A stretch of 64,000 nucleotides of DNA from DATJLY01 sp963773665 (GTDB lineage Bacteria; Pseudomonadota; Alphaproteobacteria; ATCC43930; CGMCC-115725). Made by a program: the position numbers and the translations under genes. This document shows, piece by piece, positions 42,000-50,379 of this stretch. The notes below the pieces were generated by a model. That model saw nothing but the letters and a program-made list of their open reading frames with translations. It was not told the origin of the DNA and searched no databases. Positions within the stretch are counted from its first letter, which is position 1, and every line of letters starts with the position of its first letter. The stretch spans positions 930,001 to 994,000 of the forward strand of contig CAVZBZ010000001.1 in assembly GCA_963773665.1 (NCBI GenBank), in the 5' to 3' direction.

Positions 42000-42776
42000 A
42001 TGCCCCGCACACTCATCGACATCTCGATGTATCTCGAGAACGACGTGCCGTCGGACCCGCCCGGCTATGGTCCGCACATCGACTATGTGACCCACAAGAG
42101 TTCGGCCGCAGAGGTCACGAAATTCTTTCCGGGCCTGAAGACCGAGGACCTGCCCGACGGCGAAGGCTGGGCGATCGAGTGGATCAGGCTGATGACGCAC
42201 AACGGCACCCATCTCGACGCGCCCTATCATTTCCACTCGACCATGAATCGCGGCGAGCGCGCCATCACGATCGACGAGGTGCCGCTCGACTGGTGCCTCC
42301 AGCCGGGCGTGAAGCTCGATTTCCGGCGCTTTGCCGACGGCTATGTCGTCACCGCCGGCGATGTCCGGGACGAGCTCGCCCGGATCGGCCACGAGTTGAA
42401 GCCGCTCGAGATCGTGCTGGTCAACACGCGCGCGGGAACCGCCTATGGCCGGCCCGACTATGTCTCGGCTGGATGCGGCATGGGGCGCGAGGCGACGCTC
42501 TATCTGCTCGAGCGCGGCGTCCGGCTCACCGGCACCGACGGATGGAGCTGGGACGCGCCGTTCATCCACACCAAGGGCAAGTATGAGGCGACGCATGACG
42601 CGAGCCTCATCTGGGAAGGCCACAAGGCCGGGCGCGAGATCGGCTATTGCCACCTCGAGAAGCTGCACAATCTCGAAGCGCTGCCGGGCGACGGTTTTGC
42701 GGTGAGCTGCTTCCCCGTAAAAATCCGCGGCGCCTCGGCGGGCTGGACCCGCGCGGTCGCGATCTTCGGCGGCTAG
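42000..42776 (+). CDS. Cyclase family protein (kynurenine formamidase-like metal hydrolase)
   Basis: 258 residues with the family metal motif HNGTHLDAPYHF (HxGTHxDxPxHF). Members hydrolyse N-formylkynurenine, isatin or other cyclic amides or esters, or are linked to lactone chemistry. Start GGGAGGATGCGCCATG. Ends GWTRAVAIFGG, convergent with the phosphatase gene (4-base overlap of ends). Substrate not inferable. Confidence 0.9.
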   Translation: MPRTLIDISMYLENDVPSDPPGYGPHIDYVTHKSSAAEVTKFFPGLKTEDLPDGEGWAIEWIRLMTHNGTHLDAPYHFHSTMNRGERAITIDEVPLDWCLQPGVKLDFRRFADGYVVTAGDVRDELARIGHELKPLEIVLVNTRAGTAYGRPDYVSAGCGMGREATLYLLERGVRLTGTDGWSWDAPFIHTKGKYEATHDASLIWEGHKAGREIGYCHLEKLHNLEALPGDGFAVSCFPVKIRGASAGWTRAVAIFGG

Positions 42777-43351
42777 GCCCGCGCGGCAAGATCGAGCTCG
42801 CGCGAGCGGCCCATCTCGATCATCGCGTCGGCCAGCATCGGCCGCGCCGCGATCCGCGCGCGATAGCAGTCCGCCGCCGCGGCAACGAGCGTGCCGCCGC
42901 GGCCCAAAAGCGCGTCGCCCAGCTCGACGATGCGCAGATTGGGCCACGCCCTCGGGCGCATCCGCACGATCTCGGCCACGATCTCGGCGGCGGGCGTGCG
43001 CTGGCGCGCCTGCGCCAGAATGAGCGTCAGCGCCGCGGTCGAGCGCGACAGGCCCTTCTGGCAATGGACGAGGAGATGCGGCTCGGGCGCATCGCCCAGT
43101 CCGCGTCCGAAGGCGAGCAGCGCCGCGACATCCTGAGGCCCCGGCGCGCGCAGACCCGGCAGCGCATCGACGATGTCATGGAAGCGCAGGTCGAGACGGC
43201 GATGCGTTGCGAAACCGCCGAGCGATTCGGGCGCGGGCCAGCCGGGATCGAGCAGCGACAGCACGTGCGTGACACCCGCTGCCGAAATGCCGTCGAGCTC
43301 GTCGATGCCGCAGATGCTTGCCGTGAAACGGTCCAAACGTGCTCCACTCAC
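42773..43351 (-). CDS. Tyrosine/dual-specificity phosphatase-like protein
   Basis: 192 residues with the phosphatase signature HCQKGLSRST (HCx5R-S/T) after SLLDPGWPAPESL and FHDIVDALPGL. The start is inferred as the GTG at 43351, whose GTGA overlaps the TGA of the epimerase gene; no ATG is better placed. Similar proteins occur widely in Hyphomicrobiales and may act on protein phosphotyrosine or phosphoinositide-like substrates. No other domains. Confidence 0.82.
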   Translation of the reverse strand: MSGARLDRFTASICGIDELDGISAAGVTHVLSLLDPGWPAPESLGGFATHRRLDLRFHDIVDALPGLRAPGPQDVAALLAFGRGLGDAPEPHLLVHCQKGLSRSTAALTLILAQARQRTPAAEIVAEIVRMRPRAWPNLRIVELGDALLGRGGTLVAAAADCYRARIAARPMLADAMIEMGRSRELDLAARA

Positions 43352-44190
43352 TGCCGCGAGAAATTCGGCATGAGCTTTACCGTGGCGCCGCGGCTTGCGC
43401 CAGGGGCCAGAACGCGCAGCCCCGTGTCGGCGACGCCGGCGCGGGCAAGGTTGAACGCGTCGTCGCAATGGCTCATCGGCGCAAGGCAAAGATCGGCGGA
43501 TCGGCGCACCGCAAGGAAGGACAAAAGCGGCCAGTCCGCCGAGAGGCGAAGAGCCATGCCGCGCCCCGGCCAGGCGATCGAGGCCGATCCGTTCCAGCCG
43601 GTGAAGACGGGATCGCCCGGTTCCTCGAGCCCGTGCGCGAGGTTCCCCTGCCACAACCCGCGCGCCGCGGCGTCGAGCGACGCCTCGGGGGCAAAGGGGA
43701 AAGCCGAATGGAAGCCCAATCCCGCCGGCATCAGCCGGTCCGCCTCGTTGGTCACGGAAAGCGTGAGCGACAGCGCGCCCCCGCAAAGCGCAACGGTCTG
43801 GCGCGCGCAATAGGCCCAGGGCCATGCGCCGCCGTCGTGGCGATATTCCAGCACGACCTGTGCGGCGGAGCGGCCGGCGACGCGCCACGGCCGGCGCCAA
43901 CCATGGCCGTTGAGCGCGGGCCCGCCATCGCACGAAGGGGCGATCTCGTCGCCGCCGAAGCGGAAGCTGCCGTTGCGAATGCGGCCGGCCCACGGCACCA
44001 GCGGAAAGCACGCCATCGCCTCCGGATCGGCGCGCGCCACGTCGGCCACGCGCGCGGGCCGGAGCCAGTCGATGCGCCGCCCGCCGTCTTCCCACCAGAA
44101 CCCGGCGACGGCGCCGCCCGCTTGCGGCACGACATCGCAGCGGGCGACACCATCGCACAAGGCCACGACATCTCGTTCCAGAATCGACAT
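43348..44190 (-). CDS. Aldose 1-epimerase family protein
   Basis: 280 residues of the galactose mutarotase-like beta-sandwich: CDVVPQAGGAVAGFWWEDGG, CFPLVPWAGRIRNGSFRFGG, NGHGWRRPWRV (catalytic-type His), GLGFHSAFPF (second His). Probably interconverts sugar anomers or acts on a related sugar; specificity unclear. The ATG at 44190 is preferred over the TTG at 44208. Translationally coupled to the downstream phosphatase. Confidence 0.86.
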   Translation of the reverse strand: MSILERDVVALCDGVARCDVVPQAGGAVAGFWWEDGGRRIDWLRPARVADVARADPEAMACFPLVPWAGRIRNGSFRFGGDEIAPSCDGGPALNGHGWRRPWRVAGRSAAQVVLEYRHDGGAWPWAYCARQTVALCGGALSLTLSVTNEADRLMPAGLGFHSAFPFAPEASLDAAARGLWQGNLAHGLEEPGDPVFTGWNGSASIAWPGRGMALRLSADWPLLSFLAVRRSADLCLAPMSHCDDAFNLARAGVADTGLRVLAPGASRGATVKLMPNFSRQ

Positions 44191-44280
44191 GCGACACTCG
44201 CCGTGCAAAAAGATGCTGCGGTCCGAGGGTCGCGCCGCGTGGTTAAATTTCTCCTATCGCGGCAATGTTGCGGCGGAATC

Positions 44281-44314
44281 AAAAGCGGCGCCCGGACGAT
44301 CGGGCGCCGCAAAA
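44281..44314. terminator. Intrinsic terminator (bidirectional)
   Basis: Ten-base perfect stem gcggcgcccg / cgggcgccgc (44285-44294 and 44301-44310) with a 6-base loop, flanked by aaaa on both sides, which gives a T-run for minus-strand transcription. It lies just after the lipoprotein gene at 44330 and ahead of the epimerase gene. Confidence 0.8.
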
Positions 44315-44329
44315 GCTATCAGTCGCGCG

Positions 44330-44923
44330 CTATTGGCGCGGTTGCGGTGGCGGGGCCGCGGGCGGCGGCGGTGAAGGCGTGGCGGGCTCGTTCGCAGACG
44401 GCGCGGAGCTTCCGCTCTGCGTCGTCTCGGCATTCAGCTTCGCCAGCGTGTCGCGGTCGAGCGTCGCCGTCTGGCTGAGGCCCTCGCGCTGCTGATAGCT
44501 CCGGATCGCGTTCCGCGTTTGCGGTCCGACGATGCCGTCAATCCGGCCGCGATAGTAGCCCTGATCCTTGAGCTTCGTTTGCGCCGTCTTGATGTCGCCG
44601 GGAGGCATGCTCGAACCGGTGAGGCCGGTCGGGGCCGCGCTCGCGGCCGGTTCCTTTTTCGGCATGCCGACCACCGACGCCACCGCGCGATGCTCGCGTC
44701 CGAGCAGATTGTTGGCGATCGAGGTCGCGTCTTCCGGCATCAGCGCGCCGCCGGCCGTGCCGGCTGCGGCGCCGACCGCCGCGCCCAGCGGCCCGCCGAT
44801 GATCGCGCCGGCGCCAAGCCCGGTCAGGCCGCCCGTCGCCGTACGCTGCTCCTGAGTAGTGCCGCAAGCCGCCGTCAACACGCCGAGAGCGACGACGCCC
44901 AACACACCGGTTACGTTTCGCAT
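44330..44923 (-). CDS. Exported peptidoglycan-binding-domain protein with glycine-zipper segment
   Basis: 197 residues. N-terminal export signal with a lipoprotein-like cysteine (VLTAACGTTQEQ), a Gly/Ala-rich zipper (GLGAGAIIGGPLGAAVGAAAGT), then a PG_binding_1 repeat (AQTKLKDQGYYRGRIDGIVGPQTRNAIRSYQQREGL), and a Pro-rich tail. Likely an envelope protein contacting peptidoglycan. The lipobox has Thr at -3, so lipidation is plausible but not certain. Divergent from rpmG. Confidence 0.85.
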   Translation of the reverse strand: MRNVTGVLGVVALGVLTAACGTTQEQRTATGGLTGLGAGAIIGGPLGAAVGAAAGTAGGALMPEDATSIANNLLGREHRAVASVVGMPKKEPAASAAPTGLTGSSMPPGDIKTAQTKLKDQGYYRGRIDGIVGPQTRNAIRSYQQREGLSQTATLDRDTLAKLNAETTQSGSSAPSANEPATPSPPPPAAPPPQPRQ

Positions 44924-44994
44924 GACCTTCCCCCGCGCTTCTTGGGATTGCGATACGATTTCAACAGGCGGTTTGTCGCAATGGTTCCATTGGC

Positions 44995-45022
44995 TTGACA
45001 GCGTGGAGACGCGCGCTATCGT
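44995..45022 (+). promoter_or_regulatory. Candidate sigma-70-type promoter for rpmG
   Basis: A consensus -35 hexamer TTGACA at 44995-45000 is followed after 16 bases by TATCGT at 45017-45022 (four of six -10 positions). It lies 33 bases before the rpmG ATG. Confidence 0.5.
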
Positions 45023-45055
45023 GTCGCGAACCTCAAGCTCACCGGGATTTGCGCC

Positions 45056-45223
45056 ATGGCAAAGTCGAACACTGTGCTCATCAAGCTCGTGAGCAGCGCC
45101 GATACGGGGTATTTCTACGTCTCGAAAAAGAACCCGCGCGGGAAGACCGAGAAGCTCGAGCTGAAGAAATACGATCCGGTCGCGAGGAAGCACGTCCTGT
45201 TCAAGGAACAGAAGATCAAATAG
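45056..45223 (+). CDS. rpmG: 50S ribosomal protein L33
   Basis: 55 residues, start MAKSNTVLIKLVSSADTGYF, then YVSKKNPRGKTEKLELKKYD and KHVLFKEQKIK. This is the cysteine-free L33 type (no CxxC), typical of Proteobacteria. Shorter than most genes in the window but unmistakable. Followed by a strong intrinsic terminator shared with pleD. Confidence 0.97.
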   Translation: MAKSNTVLIKLVSSADTGYFYVSKKNPRGKTEKLELKKYDPVARKHVLFKEQKIK

Positions 45224-45243
45224 AGAGGCCGGACAGGAGAGCG

Positions 45244-45268
45244 AAAAGCCGCCCATTGGGCGGCTTTT
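45244..45268. terminator. Bidirectional intrinsic terminator between rpmG and pleD
   Basis: Perfect inverted repeat aaaagccgccc / gggcggctttt around att, with a run of five T on the plus strand and four T on the minus strand. Serves rpmG on one side and the divK-pleD operon on the other. Confidence 0.92.
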
Positions 45269-45272
45269 TCAT

Positions 45273-46667
45273 TTACGCGACGGCGCCCTTGAGGCGCGCC
45301 AGTTCGCGGTCGCTGACGATGCGGTTGCGGCCCGCCGCCTTCGCGGCATAGAGCGCCTCGTCGGCGCGGCGCAGCAGCGAGTCCGAGGTCTCGCGCGCAT
45401 CCGCCGTGACGGCGAGGCCGATGCTGATCGTGACCGGCAGCTCGCCCGGAGATTCGCCGACACGGAACGGCGTTTCGGCGACCACCGTGCGCAACCGCTC
45501 GGCGACGCCCTCGGCGACGCGCCGGTCGGTCTCGGGCAGGACGACGACGAATTCCTCGCCGCCATAGCGCGCGAACAGATCGAACGTGCGGACGTGATGC
45601 GCGATGCGCGCCGTCAGCTCGCGCAGGACCGCGTCGCCCGCGGCATGACCATAGGTATCGTTGACGCGCTTGAACCAGTCGATATCGATCAAGAGAAGCG
45701 AGGGACCGGTCGCGCCGTCCGCGAGCCGCGCCAGGAGCCCGTCGAGATGCACGCTGAGATAGCGCCGGTTATAGAGGCCGGTGAGCCCGTCGGTGAGTGC
45801 GAGCGTGAGGCTCTTGCGATAATTATCCTGCAACTGATCCTGAAGGCGCTTGCGCTTCACCTGGGTCCTGACGCGCGCCAGAAGCTCGTTGCGGTCCAAC
45901 GGCCGCAGCAGATAGTCGGTGGCGCCGAGATCGAGACCCTTGGCGACGCGCGGCAGCTCGTCGGCATCGCCGATCAGCAGAATGGGGACAAGCCGGCTTG
46001 CCTCCTTCGCGCGCAGCTTGCCGACGATGCGCAGCGCGTCGACCTTGCCGGTGGTATTGAGAATGACGAGGTCGACCGACGGCTCGCACTGCGGTGCCAC
46101 ATCCTCGGGCGCGGACGGCCGGATCATCTCGTTCGCCAAGGGCGACAGCATCTCGGCAAGGCGGGTCGCGGCCAAGGCGCTTTCTTCCCACAGCAGGATG
46201 CGCGCGGGCGCCGCGTCCTCGCCGGCGCGGCCTTCCATCATGAGCGCGCTGAAGCGGCCATAGACGTCCTCGCGGTGGCGCCATTCCTCCATCGTGCGGC
46301 GCAGCCGGACGAGCGACCGGACGCGGGCGAAGAGCGCGGTATCGTTGACCGGCTTGGTCAGGAAATCGTCGGCGCCCGCCTCGAGCCCGCGCACGCGATC
46401 GGCGGCCTCGGACAGCGCCGTCACCATCACGACCGGAATGTCGCGCGTCGCCTCGTCCGCCTTGAGGCGGCGGCACACCTCGAAGCCGTCGAGCTTCGGC
46501 ATCATCACGTCGAGCAGGATCAGGTCGGGCCGTTCCTCGGCCGCGATCTTCAGCGCGGCGAAGCCGTCGTTCGCGGTGAGGACATTGAAGTATTCGGCCG
46601 AAAGCTTCGCGTCGAGCAGACGCACATTCACTTCGACGTCGTCGACGACGAGAATGCGGGCCGACAT
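45273..46667 (-). CDS. pleD: Response regulator diguanylate cyclase PleD
   Basis: 464 residues: receiver 1 (phospho-acceptor Asp53 in LILLDVMMP), a second degenerate receiver (~150-270, IVLWEESALA-type start, no clear Asp box) and a GGDEF domain with active GGEEF at 369-373. An inhibitory RxxD (RTFD) sits five residues upstream. Makes cyclic-di-GMP on phosphorylation and localises to the developing pole in Caulobacter. Eight bases downstream of divK, the conserved alphaproteobacterial order. Confidence 0.96.
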   Translation of the reverse strand: MSARILVVDDVEVNVRLLDAKLSAEYFNVLTANDGFAALKIAAEERPDLILLDVMMPKLDGFEVCRRLKADEATRDIPVVMVTALSEAADRVRGLEAGADDFLTKPVNDTALFARVRSLVRLRRTMEEWRHREDVYGRFSALMMEGRAGEDAAPARILLWEESALAATRLAEMLSPLANEMIRPSAPEDVAPQCEPSVDLVILNTTGKVDALRIVGKLRAKEASRLVPILLIGDADELPRVAKGLDLGATDYLLRPLDRNELLARVRTQVKRKRLQDQLQDNYRKSLTLALTDGLTGLYNRRYLSVHLDGLLARLADGATGPSLLLIDIDWFKRVNDTYGHAAGDAVLRELTARIAHHVRTFDLFARYGGEEFVVVLPETDRRVAEGVAERLRTVVAETPFRVGESPGELPVTISIGLAVTADARETSDSLLRRADEALYAAKAAGRNRIVSDRELARLKGAVA

Positions 46668-46674
46668 ATTGGCC

Positions 46675-47067
46675 TCAGCTGAGGAAGCGCTCGACGGTCT
46701 GCAGGAAGCTGACGACGGAAATCGGCTTGGCGATGTAGGCCTCGCAGCCGCCCTCGCGGATCTTTTCCTCGTCGCCCTTCATTGCAAAGGCCGTCACGGC
46801 GATGATCGGGATCATGCGGAGGTCGTCATCCTCCTTGATCCATTTCGTGACCTCGAGACCCGAAACCTCGGGCAGCTGGATATCCATCAGGATGAGGTCC
46901 GGGCGGTGCAGGCGCGCGAGGCGAAGCGCCTCCATCCCGTCCTTGGTCTGCAGGATGTCGTAACCGTGCGCCTCGAGCAGGTCGTGGAAGAGCTTCATAT
47001 TGAGGTCGTTGTCCTCGACGATGAGGACGCGCTTTGGCGCGGGAAGGTGCTGGGCCTCGGAAAACAT
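46675..47067 (-). CDS. divK: Single-domain response regulator DivK
   Basis: 130 residues, one receiver domain: acidic pair VEDND, phospho-acceptor Asp62 in LILMDIQLPEVSGLEVTKWI, conserved Thr in VTAFAMKGD and Lys in YIAKPIS. The DivK-specific end SVVSFLQTVERFLS matches the Caulobacter protein type. Regulates the CckA-ChpT-CtrA relay through DivL/DivJ/PleC. Forms an operon with pleD. Confidence 0.95.
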   Translation of the reverse strand: MFSEAQHLPAPKRVLIVEDNDLNMKLFHDLLEAHGYDILQTKDGMEALRLARLHRPDLILMDIQLPEVSGLEVTKWIKEDDDLRMIPIIAVTAFAMKGDEEKIREGGCEAYIAKPISVVSFLQTVERFLS

Positions 47068-47202
47068 GAACGGACCACCCTGCTGCGCCGCGCATTAAGC
47101 GGCAAAAAAGTTAAAATCGCGCAAGCGAGCTCCAACGTATTAAGTGATTTGGATTAACGAATTGTAACCAACACGCGAATAAGGACGGGGCGCGGCGGAA
47201 CC

Positions 47203-48141
47203 ATGCGCATCGGCATCGACCTCGGCGGCAGCAAGATCGAAGGGGCGGCGCTCGACCGGGCGGGACGGGTCGCGGTGCGCCGCCGCACGCCCACGCCCTC
47301 GGGCGACTACGACGCCACGGTTGCGGCGGTGCGCGACCTGGCGCGCGGGATCGAGGCCGAAATCGGCGAGGTCTGCTCGGTCGGGGTCGGCATGCCGGGC
47401 GCGATCTCGCCCGCGACGGGGCTCGTCAAGAACGCCAATTCGACCTGGCTCAACGGCCGGCGGTTCGACCGGGACGTTGCGGCGGCGCTCGGTCACGAGG
47501 TGAGATTTGCCAACGACGCCAATTGCTTCGCCCTTTCCGAGGCGGTCGACGGCGCAGGCCGGGGGGCAAAGTCCGTGTTCGGCGTCATCCTCGGGACCGG
47601 GGTCGGCGGCGGGTTCGTCATCGACCGGCGGCCGGTCACGGGCGCCAACGCCATCGCCGGCGAATGGGGCCACCTGCCGCTGCCCTGGCCCGCGGACGAC
47701 GAGCGCCCGGGGCCACTTTGCTATTGCGGGCGCTTCGGCTGCATCGAGACTTTTTTGTCCGGCCCGGCGCTGGCCCGCGAGGCCGGCGCGCCCGATGCGG
47801 CAACCGTGGCCGCCGCGGCGGCCGCGGGCTCGGCAGCGGCCGATGCCGTCCTCGCGCGCTACGAGGAGCGCCTGGCGCGCGGACTGGCGATGGTGATCGA
47901 CCTGCTCGACCCGGACGCGATCGTGCTCGGCGGCGGCCTCGGCCAGATCGCGCGGCTTTACGAGCGAGTGCCGCGCCTTTGGGGCCGCCATGTCTTTTCC
48001 GACGAGGTGGCGACCCGGCTGGTGCCGCCGGTGTGGGGCGATTCGAGCGGCGTGCGCGGCGCCGCGTGGCTCTGGGAGGAAGACCCGGCGCTCAGCACGA
48101 AGGCTTCGACAAGGGCTCGATCTCGTCGAGGCGCGCCTTGA
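47203..48141 (+). CDS. ROK-family sugar kinase
   Basis: 312 residues. ATP motif GIDLGGSKIEGAALDRAG, catalytic Asp in FANDANCFALSEAVDG, GTGVGGGFVI and the ROK zinc motif GPLCYCGRFGCIETFLSG (CxCGxxGCxE). Closest to fructokinase/N-acetylglucosamine kinase types. Its last 50 bases overlap, tail to tail, the eipB coding end. Sugar specificity not set. Confidence 0.93.
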   Translation: MRIGIDLGGSKIEGAALDRAGRVAVRRRTPTPSGDYDATVAAVRDLARGIEAEIGEVCSVGVGMPGAISPATGLVKNANSTWLNGRRFDRDVAAALGHEVRFANDANCFALSEAVDGAGRGAKSVFGVILGTGVGGGFVIDRRPVTGANAIAGEWGHLPLPWPADDERPGPLCYCGRFGCIETFLSGPALAREAGAPDAATVAAAAAAGSAAADAVLARYEERLARGLAMVIDLLDPDAIVLGGGLGQIARLYERVPRLWGRHVFSDEVATRLVPPVWGDSSGVRGAAWLWEEDPALSTKASTRARSRRGAP

Positions 48142-48931
48142 TGACGTAATCGCCGTAGTCGAGCTCCATGTCCTGCGACACGCCGTTCGAAAGGAGCCGC
48201 ATGCCGAGCTCGTAGTCGGGCGTCTCGGCCGTCGAATTGGGCGGAAAGAACGCCAATCGCACGCGCCAGCTCGGATGATTGAGCAGCGGGCTTTTGGCCG
48301 CTTCATCGCTCGGCTTCTCTTCGTCGTCGGTGTTGGTCGGCGTGCCGGGATCGAGCTTCGGGCCGATCACCGCGGTGATCTGCGAGGCGTTCTCGACGCT
48401 CGATCCGTCGAACACCTTGCGCGACACGAACTGGTCGCCGCCGAGCGCGCGCTCGATCAGCGCCAGCGTGTGCGCGGTCGGAAAAATGACGCCCGGAGCG
48501 AGCTTCAGGGTCGAGCTCTCGGGCTTGGTGAACTCGGCCTCGCCGCCTTTGCCCTGCCCGTCGAGATGCGCCTCGCCGTGCAATTCCTCGTCGGGCTCGC
48601 CGTTGCGCAGCCGCCGCTCGTTGAAGCGGTAGCGCAGCCCGTCCTTCGATTCCCAGGTGACGAGGGTCGAGCTCAGCTCGCTGTTGCCGGACTCGGCGTA
48701 GGAAATGCGCAGCCGAAAACGCTGCTCGACCGTCCAGCCGTCGCAGGTTTCGCCCCACTCGTAATACATGGCGCCGGTCGCGCCGAGCACGCCGCTCGCC
48801 ATTTTCGACGAGCCGAGCGTGAGGCTATAGAGCGCGCGATGGGGGTCGATGTCGGCGGCGCGGGCGCCGGGCGCGAGCACCACGAGCGCCCCGAAACCCG
48901 CGGCGAGAAGGCGGCCAAATCCTTGCGTCAT
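48092..48931 (-). CDS. eipB: EipB/DUF1849 periplasmic cell-envelope integrity protein
   Basis: 279 residues, signal peptide ending APGARAAD, then HRALYSLTLGSSKMASGVLG, GAMYYEWGETCDGWTVEQRF, LVTWESKDGLRYRFNERRLR, GVIFPTAHTLALIE and FDGSSVENASQITAVIG. Cys63 and the C-terminal Cys279 match the disulfide pair described for Brucella EipB. Conserved in Alphaproteobacteria and needed for envelope integrity. The end overlaps the ROK gene by 50 bases. Confidence 0.92.
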   Translation of the reverse strand: MTQGFGRLLAAGFGALVVLAPGARAADIDPHRALYSLTLGSSKMASGVLGATGAMYYEWGETCDGWTVEQRFRLRISYAESGNSELSSTLVTWESKDGLRYRFNERRLRNGEPDEELHGEAHLDGQGKGGEAEFTKPESSTLKLAPGVIFPTAHTLALIERALGGDQFVSRKVFDGSSVENASQITAVIGPKLDPGTPTNTDDEEKPSDEAAKSPLLNHPSWRVRLAFFPPNSTAETPDYELGMRLLSNGVSQDMELDYGDYVIKARLDEIEPLSKPSC

Positions 48932-49127
48932 ACCAACGATTCCCGAACCGAGCGGATCGAGTATGTCATGCCGGGGACGGTGGTGGTAGCGGCACTTGCC
49001 CCGGCACGCTCTGCCGCGACGGCAGATTTTTCCCAACGAAAGGGGCGGATTTGGCCATTTTTGGCCGGATTCGCATGGCATGGGACTTGCGTTGCCGGCT
49101 CTCGGAACGAACAGGAACGGTGCTGCC

Positions 49128-49811
49128 ATGTCGCTCACGATGCAGAGGGCGCTCTCGCCGGAAGAGGTGACCCGGCTCGAGGGCAAGATCCGGCTCATCC
49201 GCCACAGCCCGCCGCTGCCCGACCAGCCGGGCCTGCGCGACTGGGCGCTCTCGGTCGCCGCCGCGGCCGAGCGCCGCGTCGCCGAGCTCGAGGCGCGGCT
49301 CGCCTTCCTCGAGGATCTGGCGGTGACGGACGAGCTGACCGGGGCGATGAACCGGCGCGGCTTCCTCATGGAATTCGCGCGCGCGCGCGACGCGGCACGG
49401 CGCGGCGGCCCCAAAGGCGTTCTCATCATCTGCGACCTCGACGGCTTCAAGACGGTGAACGACCGTTTGGGCCACGCCGTCGGCGACGAGGTGCTGCGCA
49501 AGGTCGCGGCGCTCCTGCTGCGCGGCGTGCGGCGCATGGACGTGGCGGCGCGGCTCGGCGGCGACGAGTTCGCGCTGCTGCTGATCGGCGCCGATGTGCG
49601 TACGGCGCAGCGGCGGCTGGAAAGTTTTTCCCGCGGCATCTCGGCGATCGCGCCCAAGGTGAATGGGCTGAGCCTGCCGCTCTCGGCCAGCTTCGGCATC
49701 GCCGAATATGACGGCGGCGAGGACGAGGAGACCGTGTTGAACCGCGCCGACATGAGCATGTATCTCGAGAAGCGCCAGCACGCCGTACTCGCACAGCGCC
49801 AGGCGGGTTGA
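49128..49811 (+). CDS. Diguanylate cyclase (GGDEF)
   Basis: 227 residues: a ~75-residue helical N-terminus (ALSVAAAAERRVAELEARLA, likely coiled coil) and a GGDEF domain with TDELTGAMNRRGF, DLDGFKTVNDRLGH and intact RLGGDEFALLL. RxxD (RRMD) lies five residues upstream, so product inhibition is possible. No sensor or membrane segment. The ATG at 49128 is chosen over an in-frame ATG at 48996 because the upstream region is not protein-like. Confidence 0.93.
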   Translation: MSLTMQRALSPEEVTRLEGKIRLIRHSPPLPDQPGLRDWALSVAAAAERRVAELEARLAFLEDLAVTDELTGAMNRRGFLMEFARARDAARRGGPKGVLIICDLDGFKTVNDRLGHAVGDEVLRKVAALLLRGVRRMDVAARLGGDEFALLLIGADVRTAQRRLESFSRGISAIAPKVNGLSLPLSASFGIAEYDGGEDEETVLNRADMSMYLEKRQHAVLAQRQAG

Positions 49812-49833
49812 CTCGGGCGCCCGCGCCCGAGTC
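49810..49833 (+). terminator. Hairpin after the GGDEF gene
   Basis: Perfect 10-base stem gactcgggcg / cgcccgagtc with a 4-base loop immediately at the stop codon of the diguanylate cyclase. No T-run follows, so termination is possible but not sure. Confidence 0.4.
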
Positions 49834-49952
49834 GGCCGGCGCGCGCGCGTGCAAAAGTGCGCCATGCCCATGAATGACTATCCGCGCCGAACAGGTGGCG
49901 CGAGGTTTTCCGTCTAACATCCTGGCATGACTGTCAAGCGGCGCGGCGCTTG

Positions 49953-49978
49953 GGTAGTGTCTCAGTTTGGAATGTAAC
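49953..49978 (+). repeat. Left terminal inverted repeat of the IS element
   Basis: Begins ggtagtgtctcagtttgg and ends tgtaac. Pairs with 52522-52547 with two mismatches (positions 18 and 20 of the repeat). Confidence 0.9.
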
Positions 49979-50107
49979 AGATGGAAGCCCCGCCCAAGCC
50001 CCGGCCAATCGAATTCATGCTGCGCGGCTATACCGTTGCGCAGATGCAGACAATCCTTGCTCAATGGGATGCGCTATCAGCGGCGGACTGGGAAAAATTC
50101 GGCTTCC

Positions 50108-50341
50108 CTATTTCGTCTTCGCCTCGATCTTCGCCAGAAGATGAGCAACACTCGTCATCTGAAGAGCCACCTTCGTCATCTCACCGTTATTCGATTCGGC
50201 CACTGCTGCAAGTCGTTCAAGGTGGGCTTCAATCCGATCCAGATAGTGAGCGATGAATTCAAGCGCACTCGCTTTGCGTGCTTCGTAATTCATTGGTGAG
50301 GCTGCGTCTGGGAAAACAAAGTTCTGCCGCTGGGCAGCCAT
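50108..50341 (-). CDS. Passenger protein of 77 residues, unknown function
   Basis: Starts MAAQRQNFVFPDAASPMNYE and continues as a helical segment (ALEFIAHYLDRIEAHLERLA). It lies 38 bases after the transposase gene and on the same strand, so it is probably cotranscribed. No known domain recognised. A plus-strand frame at 49981-50256 overlaps it; the minus-strand one has the more protein-like composition over its full length. Confidence 0.5.
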   Translation of the reverse strand: MAAQRQNFVFPDAASPMNYEARKASALEFIAHYLDRIEAHLERLAAVAESNNGEMTKVALQMTSVAHLLAKIEAKTK

Positions 50342-50379
50342 GGCCCGCTCCTATGGCTGTATGGGCAGGGATTATACGT

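Noticed and set aside
41739..43064. Minus-strand open frame across the cyclase gene
   Set aside because: Opposite strand holds the cyclase HNGTHLDAPYHF signature; the minus reading has no family features.
49981..50256. Plus-strand open frame of 91 residues just inside the left IS end
   Set aside because: Its first ~40 residues look protein-like, but the remainder is Ser/Pro-rich antisense of the 77-residue minus-strand frame, which fits the orientation of the transposase; left as a weak alternative.
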